Source of the DNA: Stenotrophomonas sp. ESTM1D_MKCIP4_1
GTDB taxonomy: Bacteria > Pseudomonadota > Gammaproteobacteria > Xanthomonadales > Xanthomonadaceae
Direction of reading: 5' to 3'
Length of the DNA stretch: 64,000 nucleotides
NCBI RefSeq assembly: GCF_003086895.1
Contig: NZ_CP026004.1
Coordinates: forward strand, 2,888,731 to 2,952,730
Shown here: positions 56,281 to 64,000 of the stretch, piece by piece
How the letters are laid out: each line of letters starts with the position of its first letter
Numbering within the stretch: position 1 is the first letter of the stretch
Notes under the pieces: model-generated
Database searches by the model: none
Told to the model about the DNA's origin: nothing
What the model saw: only the letters and a program-made list of their open reading frames with translations
Translations under genes and position numbers: made by a program

Positions 56281-57155
56281 CACGCCACCTCCGGCGCCGG
56301 CTGGCGGCCGAGCATGGCGAGCAGATCGGACAGGCGATCACGCATTTCACGGCGGTCACAGATCTGGTCGATGGCCCCGTGTTCCAGCAGGAACTCGGAG
56401 CGCTGGAAGCCTTCGGGCAGCTTCTCGCGCACGGTCTGCTCGATCACGCGCGGGCCGGCGAAGCCGATCAGCGCCTGCGGTTCGGCGATGTTGATGTCGC
56501 CCAGCATGGCGAACGATGCCGACACACCGCCGGTGGTCGGGTGGGTCAGCACCGAAATGTACGGCAGGCCCGCTTCGCGCAGCTTGCCCAGGGCAGCCGA
56601 GGTCTTGGCCATCTGCATCAGCGAGAACAGGCCTTCCTGCATGCGCGCGCCGCCGCTGGCGGAGAAGCACACGTAGGGCGCACCGATCTCGACGGCGGTT
56701 TCGGCCGCCAGCGCGAAGCGCTCACCGACCACCGAACCCATCGAGCCGCCCATGAAGGCGAAATCGAAGGACGAGGCAACCAGCGGGCGACCCTTGAGCA
56801 GGCCGCGCATGGCGATCAGCGCGTCGTACTCGCCGGTGTTCTTCTGCGCGATCTTGATGCGCTCGCTGTACTTCTTCTGGTCCTTGAACTTGAGCAGGTC
56901 GGTCGGGCCCAGGCGCGCCGCGATCTCGGTGGTGCTGTCGGCGTCGAACAGGGCCGCCAGGCGGGCACGGGCGCGGATCGCCATGTGGTGACCGCACTTC
57001 GGGCAGACCTCCAGGTTCTCTTCCAGCTCGGGGCGGTACAGCGCGCTGCCGCAGCTGCTGCACTTTTCCCACAGGCCCTCGGGGACGCTGCGCTTCTTGC
57101 TGGGGGTGTTGTCGGTGCGGATGCCGGACGGCATCAACTTGCTGAGCCAACTCAT
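56280..57155 (-). CDS. accD: acetyl-CoA carboxylase carboxyltransferase subunit beta
   Basis: 291 residues from [14 protein letters not shown]-terminal Cys4 zinc ribbon (CSSCG...CPKCG), then the crotonase-like core with [20 protein letters not shown] and [18 protein letters not shown]. Partner of AccA in malonyl-CoA synthesis. Follows trpA, a gene order common in proteobacteria (trpA-accD). Confidence 0.96.
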   Translation of the reverse strand: MSWLSKLMPSGIRTDNTPSKKRSVPEGLWEKCSSCGSALYRPELEENLEVCPKCGHHMAIRARARLAALFDADSTTEIAARLGPTDLLKFKDQKKYSERIKIAQKNTGEYDALIAMRGLLKGRPLVASSFDFAFMGGSMGSVVGERFALAAETAVEIGAPYVCFSASGGARMQEGLFSLMQMAKTSAALGKLREAGLPYISVLTHPTTGGVSASFAMLGDINIAEPQALIGFAGPRVIEQTVREKLPEGFQRSEFLLEHGAIDQICDRREMRDRLSDLLAMLGRQPAPEVA

Positions 57156-57319
57156 GCGGGAGGACACTTCCGTTCAGGGCGGCCCGGGGGCCGCAAAGGC
57201 GGACAGTCTAGCTCCGCTGCCCCCGCCCGTGCACCCCTTGCGGAGCACGGGCCGGCAGGAAAAAACCATGCTGGGACGTACGTTTAGCGCGGCAACGCCG
57301 CGCGGGTAGCGCCATGTCG

Positions 57320-57342
57320 GTAGTGCCGGCCGCTGGCCGGCA
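57320..57342 (+). repeat. GTAG palindrome between trpA and accD
   Basis: GTAG 57320-57323 with stem TGCCGGCC/GGCCGGCA and GCT loop. Followed by two imperfect direct repeats of GGCCGGCAACCC. Confidence 0.7.
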
Positions 57343-57383
57343 ACCCTTGGCGCGTGGCCGGCAACCCGTGGCGCATGCGTGGG

Positions 57384-58193
57384 TCACGCGTCCAGCGCCT
57401 GCCGCAGCGGGGCCAGGAAGGCGCCCGCGCGCTGGGCGGCTTCAGCGACCGAGGCGGCATCGGCCAGCGCCGCCACCAGGGCACTGCCGACCACCACGCC
57501 ATCGGCCTGGCGGGCCATGGCGGCGGCGCTGGCGGCATCCTTGATGCCGAAGCCGGCCACCACCGGCACGCTGGCGCGCGCGCGCAGGGCCTGCAGCCGT
57601 GCACTGGCAGCATCGCTGTCCAGGCGCTCGGACGCGCCGGTGACCCCGGCGAAGCTGACGTAGTAGAGGTAGCCCCGGGCCAGTGCAAGCAGCTTGTCGG
57701 CGCGCGCCTCGCTGGTGGTCGGCGAGGCCAGCAGGACCAGCGCCAGACCGGCGGCATCGAAGGCCTGCTGCGCTTCGCCGGCTTCTTCCGGCGGCAGGTC
57801 CACCAGCAGCACACCGTCCACGCCGGCCTTGACCGCGTCCGCCGCGAAGGCAACGTAGCCGTGGATCTCCACCGGGTTGAGGTAGCCCATCAGCACCACC
57901 GGGGTCTGCGCATCACGTTCACGGAACTGCGCCACCGCCTGCAGCACATAGCGGCTGCCGGCACCACGGGCCAGCGCGCGTTCGGAACTGCGCTGGATGG
58001 TCGGGCCATCGGCCATCGGATCGGAGAACGGCACGCCCAGTTCGATCACATCGGCGCCGGCCTCGACCAGCGCATGCATGACCGGCACGGTCGCCTCCAG
58101 CGACGGATCGCCAGCGGTGATGAACGGGATCAGCGCCTTGCGCTGCTGCTCGCGCAGGCGCTGGAAACAGGCATCGAGTCGGGATACGGACAT
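57384..58193 (-). CDS. trpA: tryptophan synthase alpha chain
   Basis: 269 residues. FITAGDPSLE, catalytic Glu51 and Asp62 in ELGVPFSDPMADGP, and the late GFGIKDAASA phosphate site. Cleaves indole-glycerol phosphate and passes indole to TrpB. Separated from trpB by a lipoprotein gene whose stop lies one base upstream. Confidence 0.96.
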   Translation of the reverse strand: MSVSRLDACFQRLREQQRKALIPFITAGDPSLEATVPVMHALVEAGADVIELGVPFSDPMADGPTIQRSSERALARGAGSRYVLQAVAQFRERDAQTPVVLMGYLNPVEIHGYVAFAADAVKAGVDGVLLVDLPPEEAGEAQQAFDAAGLALVLLASPTTSEARADKLLALARGYLYYVSFAGVTGASERLDSDAASARLQALRARASVPVVAGFGIKDAASAAAMARQADGVVVGSALVAALADAASVAEAAQRAGAFLAPLRQALDA

Positions 58194-58194
58194 G

Positions 58195-58875
58195 TCAGGT
58201 ACATCCTTCGATCAGGTCAACGGCGCCACTGGCGCCCCAGTACATTCGGGAAACGGTGCCGTCGACGATCTCCACGCGGATCGCCAGGTCGGAACCAGGG
58301 TCCTGCCAGAGCAGGGTTTCGCCGGCTTCGGCATCGTCACCGTAGGGCCGCGCGATGGTGCCCCGTGGCAGCCGCTGCAGCGCCTGCGCGCGCGGCATGT
58401 CAAGGCGCAGGCCGAACGGCCCGGGCTGCACCACCACCTGGCCCGAGTCGTCGATGGGGGCCAGGTCGAAGCGCACCACGTCGCCGTCCTGCACCATCAT
58501 CGCCACGCCTTCGGGCAGCGTGCCGCGCTCGTAATACTCGCAACGCCCGGCCGTGGCCTCGCCCAGCCCGGCCGAATGCCACTGCGCCTCGTCCTGCAGT
58601 TCGCTGAAGGGCTGGCCGATCAGCACCTCGCCCGCATGGTCCAGCGCGACCGAGACCACTGCAGGGGCGGTTTCGTCATCGGCATCGCTGTCGGCGGCGG
58701 GCGCCGATGCATCCTCGATGGGACGATGCGCGGCGTCATCATCGTTGCTGGCCACCTGGCGTGCCGGGGCAATCGCTGCAGGCGATGCCGGCGCGGGCGC
58801 CAGCACCGGCGGATCGGGTGGCGTGCAGCCCCCCAGCCCCACCGCCAGCACCAGCGCGCCACCATGGCGCAGCAT
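58195..58875 (-). CDS. lipoprotein of unknown function inside the trpBA operon
   Basis: 226 residues from MLRHGGALVLAVGLGGC, a type II signal peptide with lipobox LGGC; a GTG at 58884 overlapping the trpB stop is an alternative start. Then a Pro/Ala/Asp-rich linker and a domain with FDLAPIDDSGQVVVQPGPFG, LRLDMPRAQALQRL (a DUF1131-like or SmpA-like repeat pattern at best). No link with tryptophan is visible. It is translated between trpB and trpA. Confidence 0.75.
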   Translation of the reverse strand: MLRHGGALVLAVGLGGCTPPDPPVLAPAPASPAAIAPARQVASNDDDAAHRPIEDASAPAADSDADDETAPAVVSVALDHAGEVLIGQPFSELQDEAQWHSAGLGEATAGRCEYYERGTLPEGVAMMVQDGDVVRFDLAPIDDSGQVVVQPGPFGLRLDMPRAQALQRLPRGTIARPYGDDAEAGETLLWQDPGSDLAIRVEIVDGTVSRMYWGASGAVDLIEGCT

Positions 58876-58880
58876 GTAGT

Positions 58881-60098
<1,218 letters not shown>

Positions 60099-60154
60099 GG
60101 AAGCGACCGCTGGTTCGAGACAGGTTGATACTCTAGCGCACGGATGATGACCGG

Positions 60155-60166
60155 AATATCGATATT
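60155..60166. promoter_or_regulatory. AATATCGATATT palindrome in the trpB-LysR gap
   Basis: A perfect 12-bp palindrome in the AT-rich centre of the divergent promoter region, 30 nt before the LysR start and 57 nt before trpB. Candidate binding site for the LysR protein. Confidence 0.5.
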
Positions 60167-60195
60167 ATCTGGCATGTATCGTCAGGAAATCTCAC

Positions 60196-61080
60196 ATGAG
60201 CACCTCCCTGCTGCCACCCCTCAATGCCCTGCGTGCCTTCGAGGCCACCGCCCGCCTGGGCGGCGTGGGCCGCGCTGCACAGGCCCTGCACGTCACCCAT
60301 GGTGCGGTGAGCCGGCAGCTGAAACTGCTGGAAGACCACCTGGGCCTGCCGCTGTTCCAGCGTGCCGGGCGCGGGCTGCGCTTGACCGAGGCCGGGCAGC
60401 GCCTGCACGCGGCCTGCGGCGAGGCCTTTGCCGGCATCGAGGGCTGCGTGCGTGAACTGCGCCAGCCGGCACGATCACCGGCATTGGTGCTGGGCTGCAG
60501 TGGCAGCGTGCTGGCGCGCTGGATGATTCCGCGGCTGCCGGCATTGCAGGCCGCCCTGCCCGGGGTGAACCTGCAATGGTCGGCGCTGGACGGCGCGTTC
60601 ACCGAGGCGCAGGCCGCGCTGGACGCCGTCCTGCTGCTGGCGCAGGGGCCGTGGCCGCGCGGCTGGCAGATACGCGAGCTGGCCCCGGAACGAGTGGGCG
60701 TGGTGGTGGCGCCCTCGCACCCCGCCGCGCAGCGGCTGCGCCATGTGCCGCCCGATGCGCTGCTTCACGAAACACTGCTGCACACCAGCTCGCGCCCGCA
60801 GGCATGGCCGGCGTGGGCACAGGCGCACGGGCTGGACCCGGCCCGGTTGCAGATGGGCACCGGCTTCGAGCACCTGTACTACCTGCTGGAAGCGGCGGTT
60901 GCCGGGCTGGGGCCGGCGATCGCGCCGGAGCCGCTGGTGGCCGAGGATCTGGCCGCCGGACGCCTGATCGCGCCGTGGGGGTTTTCCGCCACGGGCGGGT
61001 TCTGGGTGCTGGCGCGCCCCGATGGCCCGGCCGACCCGCGCGTGGATGCACTGGCCGACTGGGCGATGGAGCAGCTGTAG
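60196..61080 (+). CDS. LysR-family regulator, TrpI/GcvA-like
   Basis: 294 residues. N-terminal HTH: LNALRAFEATARLGGVGRAA then QALHVTHGAVSRQLKLLEDH, of the GcvA/TrpI subgroup; C-terminal substrate domain. Divergent from trpB exactly as trpI is from trpBA in Pseudomonas, where indole-glycerol phosphate is the inducer. The TAG stop at 61078-61080 is part of the GTAG of a SMAG unit. Confidence 0.85.
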   Translation: MSTSLLPPLNALRAFEATARLGGVGRAAQALHVTHGAVSRQLKLLEDHLGLPLFQRAGRGLRLTEAGQRLHAACGEAFAGIEGCVRELRQPARSPALVLGCSGSVLARWMIPRLPALQAALPGVNLQWSALDGAFTEAQAALDAVLLLAQGPWPRGWQIRELAPERVGVVVAPSHPAAQRLRHVPPDALLHETLLHTSSRPQAWPAWAQAHGLDPARLQMGTGFEHLYYLLEAAVAGLGPAIAPEPLVAEDLAAGRLIAPWGFSATGGFWVLARPDGPADPRVDALADWAMEQL

Positions 61081-61131
61081 CGTCGAGCTTGCTCGACTGC
61101 ATTTGCGCCAGTCGAGCAAGCTCGACTCTAC
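61077..61131. repeat. inverted pair of SMAG palindromes (plus a degenerate third)
   Basis: Left unit GTAG 61077-61080, stem CGTCGAGC/GCTCGACT; right unit stem AGTCGAGC/GCTCGACT with CTAC 61128-61131; 11 nt between. A decayed unit CGTCGAGC/GCCCGACG-TTAC lies at 61145-61166. Between convergent LysR and TelA genes. Confidence 0.85.
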
Positions 61132-61191
61132 CAAGCACCAAGCACGTCGAGCACGCCCGACGTTACCGGCATGATTCGCGCCGTCGCCTCT

Positions 61192-62301
61192 TCAGGGGGC
61201 GGTGGGGGCCGCCAGGCGCTGCTGCAGATCCTCGCGCAGGCGCGACAGTTCAACTTCAGCCTGCTGGCGCTGCTGCATGCCCTCGCGATGGATGCTGCGC
61301 ACTTCCTCGACCGTGGCGATCAACTGGTCATGCACATGACGCAGCGTGGCCACGTCGATCACGCCGCGCTGGTTGCTGCGCGCCGTATCCACCGAAGACT
61401 GGCGCAGCAGGTCGGCATTGCGTCGCATCATCTCGTTGGTCGCATCGTCGATGGCCGTGGACAACTCGACCGCGGCCTTCTGCTCGCCCAGCGAAAGCTG
61501 GATGGCGAACTGGCGCTTCCACGACGGGATGGTGATCTCGCGCACCGTGTTGAACTTTTCGATCAACTGCAGCGCGTTGGCCTGGATCAGGCGGATCATC
61601 GGCAGCGACTGATCGGCCGCATGCTGCATAAGCTGCAGGTCGGAGACGCGCTTTTCGATCAGGCGGATCGCATTGTCGACCTCGCTCTGGCGGATGCGCT
61701 GCTGCGGATCCTCACTGCCCTGCCCCGCCAACTGCTCGGTCTGCAGCTCGGCCAGGCGCTGCTTGCCGGCAGCGGCGTACAGGCCCAGCGCATGGCGCTC
61801 CTCCCGCACGATCTCGTGCATGCGGTCGAACTCGCCCACACGCTTGCCCATCAGCGCCTGCTGCACGCCCACATCGCCCAGCAACTGCTCGATCTGCGCA
61901 TTGGTATCGCTGAACTTCTGTACCAGTTCCCCCTTGGACACGCGCAGGCGATCGATCAGGCCACCGATCACCGGCACCTTGGAACGCTGGGCGAATCCAT
62001 CGAGTTTCAGGCTGCGGGCGATGCGCACCACTTCGCCCAGCTTGTCACCGCTGGCATCGAGGTCACGGTTGCGTACCTGGTCCAGCAGCTGGCTGGAAAA
62101 CGCCGCGGTGCGCGATGCCGCTTCGCGACCGAAGACCTGCAGGTTGCCCGGACGCAGGTCGTCCAGTTCCCTGCGGATCTCGGCGATGCGTGGCAGGTCC
62201 TCGGCCACCAGGCCCAATGCCTGCAGCGCGCCATCGTCGAGAGCGGAAGGGGTGGCCGTGGCGGGCACGAGGGTGCCCGGGTGCTGGCTGTCCTGGGTCA
62301 T
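61192..62301 (-). CDS. TelA/toxic-anion-resistance family protein
   Basis: 369 residues; AAGGAG before ATG 62301. Almost entirely helical with long coiled coils; family landmarks are RVSKGELVQKFSDTNAQIEQ, LGLYAAAGKQRLAEL and IPSWKRQFAIQLSLGEQKAA. TelA-type proteins were linked to tellurite resistance but more broadly accompany envelope stress or phage-defence-like operons. Here it follows two co-oriented genes of the same unit. Confidence 0.87.
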   Translation of the reverse strand: MTQDSQHPGTLVPATATPSALDDGALQALGLVAEDLPRIAEIRRELDDLRPGNLQVFGREAASRTAAFSSQLLDQVRNRDLDASGDKLGEVVRIARSLKLDGFAQRSKVPVIGGLIDRLRVSKGELVQKFSDTNAQIEQLLGDVGVQQALMGKRVGEFDRMHEIVREERHALGLYAAAGKQRLAELQTEQLAGQGSEDPQQRIRQSEVDNAIRLIEKRVSDLQLMQHAADQSLPMIRLIQANALQLIEKFNTVREITIPSWKRQFAIQLSLGEQKAAVELSTAIDDATNEMMRRNADLLRQSSVDTARSNQRGVIDVATLRHVHDQLIATVEEVRSIHREGMQQRQQAEVELSRLREDLQQRLAAPTAP

Positions 62302-62345
62302 CGGGCAGTCTCCTTGCAGTTGGGTAAGCGGCAACGGCGGCCGGC

Positions 62346-63053
62346 TCAGCGCAGTCTAGCCTGAGCCGCCGCAACCTCGTCATCGATCTGTGCATGCAGC
62401 GCGGCCACCTGCCCGGCACGGACGGCGCCGGTCGCGGCCTGCGCGGCCAGTGCAGCCTGCCGCCACGCCGGCAGCAGGACATCGTGGATACGGGCGAAGC
62501 GCTGCAGCAGCACCTCGTCCTGGTCCTGCAGCAGCTGCCATTGCCCGGCGTCGATGCGCCGCAGCGCCGCCAGGCGCTGCAGGTGGTCGATGCGGGGCGC
62601 CAGCGCGGCCTGGCCGCCGTCTTCAAGCATCGGCAGCCAGGCTGCGGCGGCATCCGCCCAGGCCTGCAGGGCGTCTGCGGCCTGCTCCGCTGCGCGGATG
62701 GCGGTGGCACGCGGCGCCATCTGCTGCTGCAGCTGGTGCGCCTGCTCGCGCGCCTGAAGGGCGAGCACCCCCAACTGCGCCTGCAACCCGCGCCCTTCTG
62801 CTTCACGTTCCACATCGCGGCCCAGCAGGCGGCCCCACCAGCTTTCCTGGCGGCGCAGGCGCGCCGGATCGGCCGCCTGCAGGGCCAGCGCAATGCGTGC
62901 GAGCGCCGAGACCAGTCCGTCGCCGGCCGCCTCGGGCAATGCCACGTCGCGCGCCGCCAGCGCCTGCAGCAACGGCGCGCCGTAGTCGGCCAGCTGTGCG
63001 ACATCGACCGTGTCCGGCCGTTGCGGCTCTGGCAGCGGCGCAGCGTCGGTCAT
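62346..63053 (-). CDS. Ala/Gln-rich helical protein upstream of telA
   Basis: 235 residues, MTDAAPLPEPQRPDTVDVAQ..., nearly all helix with heptad-like Ala/Leu spacing and ESWWGRLLGRDVEREAEGRG in the middle. No enzymatic motif. Start overlaps the upstream stop (ATGA), and telA follows at 44 nt. The coiled-coil build suggests a partner of TelA (inference). Confidence 0.7.
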   Translation of the reverse strand: MTDAAPLPEPQRPDTVDVAQLADYGAPLLQALAARDVALPEAAGDGLVSALARIALALQAADPARLRRQESWWGRLLGRDVEREAEGRGLQAQLGVLALQAREQAHQLQQQMAPRATAIRAAEQAADALQAWADAAAAWLPMLEDGGQAALAPRIDHLQRLAALRRIDAGQWQLLQDQDEVLLQRFARIHDVLLPAWRQAALAAQAATGAVRAGQVAALHAQIDDEVAAAQARLR

Positions 63054-64000
63054 GGCAACGGCGGCGGCATCGGTGTGCTGTCAGCCGACCCACCGTCGGC
63101 GGCATCCGCCGGCAGCGACTCGCCGTAGAAATGGCGCATCAGCGCTTCATCCAGCGCGCGCTCCTCCGGCGTGCTGGCCCGGCGCACGCGCGGACGACGC
63201 ACTGCGGTGGCACTGTTGCCAGCCGCACCTTCAACCTGCTGCCGCGCCCACCCGGCGAACGCGGCCAGGGTCTGCGACACCTGCGCCTGTTGTGCCTGCG
63301 AGGCAGCCAGCAGCTGCACCAACGGCGCCAGCCCGGCCTGCAGATCGTCGGCCAGCGGCGTGGCCGCTGCACTGGGCGCAGCGATCGCCACCGGCTCGGC
63401 GACCGGGACCGGTGCGGCCGCCGCCGGGCGCACCTCGGCCAGGCGCTGCAGGGCTTCAAGCAACGCGGGCCAGGGTGCCGGCTCCGCCGCGGAAACCGGC
63501 GCGGGCGGCGGCGGCAGCTGCAGGGCCGTGGCGATGTCGGCCAGCTGTGCGACCACACGCCCACCGACATCGCTGTCGTCGGCACCCATGGCCTTGTTGC
63601 GCAGGAAATCTCGCTTGATCTGCGCCCAGCGCTGCGCCTGCGCGTCGTCCAGCACACCGCGCAGCTCGCCCAGCTTCAGCAGGTTCTCCTCGGCCCCGGT
63701 GGTCAGCAGCTGCGCCTCGCCCAGGTAGTGGTCGGAGATCAGCTGCTGCAGCTCGTCCTCGTTCATCACCGGCGAGATTTTCTCGGCCAGCTTGTTCATG
63801 TTGCGGTAGCTGCCCTGCAGGCGGAACGGCGGCTCGGTGCGGTAACGATCATCCTGTGCGGCGCTGGCGATGTACTGCTGGTTGACCCGGTAGACCACAT
63901 CGCGCACGCGCAGCATGCGCTGCAGGGTGGCGGTGATCTCGTTGATCTCCGCACCGCTGTAGGCGTGACTGAGCCCGTTGGTGGACACGTCCTTGCCCAT
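63050..64000 (-). CDS. C-terminal part of a large protein (AAA-type DNA repair ATPase-like), open at window end
   Basis: 316 residues are visible and the frame is open to the last base; the ATG at 64000 is probably internal. The segment LSHAYSGAEINEITATLQRM, YRVNQQYIASAAQDDRYRTE, FRLQGSYRNMNKLAEKISPV resembles the end of large bacterial AAA ATPases annotated as DNA repair ATPase. It continues into a Pro/Ala-rich low-complexity tail with RRPRVRRASTPEERALDEAL. Co-translated with the helical protein and telA. Identity needs the upstream sequence. Confidence 0.6.
   Translation of the reverse strand: MGKDVSTNGLSHAYSGAEINEITATLQRMLRVRDVVYRVNQQYIASAAQDDRYRTEPPFRLQGSYRNMNKLAEKISPVMNEDELQQLISDHYLGEAQLLTTGAEENLLKLGELRGVLDDAQAQRWAQIKRDFLRNKAMGADDSDVGGRVVAQLADIATALQLPPPPAPVSAAEPAPWPALLEALQRLAEVRPAAAAPVPVAEPVAIAAPSAAATPLADDLQAGLAPLVQLLAASQAQQAQVSQTLAAFAGWARQQVEGAAGNSATAVRRPRVRRASTPEERALDEALMRHFYGESLPADAADGGSADSTPMPPPLP

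Overview
The window is one contiguous piece of a GC-rich gammaproteobacterial chromosome, almost certainly Stenotrophomonas (S. maltophilia complex, Xanthomonadales). The protein sequences are of that type, the trp genes are split with a divergent LysR next to trpB, and the intergenic spaces carry many short palindromes that begin with GTAG, the hallmark of the SMAG repeats described in S. maltophilia. There is no CRISPR array, prophage, transposase or rRNA operon. Most of the window is core chromosome; the accessory-looking parts are about 0.3-11 kb, the repeat-filled gap at 49.1-49.8 kb, 50.9-54.8 kb, and the last 3 kb.

Layout. 0-0.3 kb: 3' end of dxs. 0.3-7 kb: a signalling and pilus locus. 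A NarL-type response regulator is divergent from a run of genes encoding an HTH-like protein, an MglA/CvnD-like small GTPase, two roadblock proteins, a pilin-like membrane protein, two type IV pilins and an output-less receiver. Two small paralogous genes bracket it. 7-11 kb: small genes, TetR/EmrE drug efflux, a LysE exporter and an amino-acid racemase. 11.1-19 kb (minus strand): tRNA-Pro, merR-like gene, ihfA, pheT, pheS, rplT, rpmI, infC, thrS, with apparent transcription attenuators ahead of pheS and thrS. 19.4-21.5 kb: three membrane genes of iron-uptake type. 21.6-22.8 kb: a GH18 chitinase-like gene. 22.9-32.6 kb (minus): the metY-rimP-nusA-infB-rbfA-truB-rpsO-pnp translation/RNA-decay operon, headed by two initiator tRNA genes. 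32.7-47.7 kb (minus): a complete 14-gene nuoA-N operon for complex I. 47.8-49.1 kb: tRNA-Leu, secG, tpiA. 49.1-49.8 kb: a nest of palindromic repeats. 49.8-54.8 kb: a 2-oxoglutarate oxygenase, then a sulfatase-fold membrane protein, a glycosyltransferase and a polysaccharide deacetylase in one operon. 54.9-61.1 kb: glmM, accD, trpA, a lipoprotein gene, trpB, and the divergent TrpI-like LysR. 61.2-64 kb: a TelA-family gene and two co-transcribed genes, the first cut by the window edge.

The observations most worth following are: (1) the conservon-like GTPase/roadblock module joined to type IV pilins; (2) an apparent threonine-codon leader peptide with mutually exclusive hairpins upstream of thrS; (3) two roughly 100-bp palindromic elements at 49.3 and 49.6 kb whose stems differ by compensatory base changes; and (4) three genes whose TAG stop codon is supplied by the GTAG head of an adjacent palindrome. 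All assignments come from reading the sequence; no database search or folding program was run.
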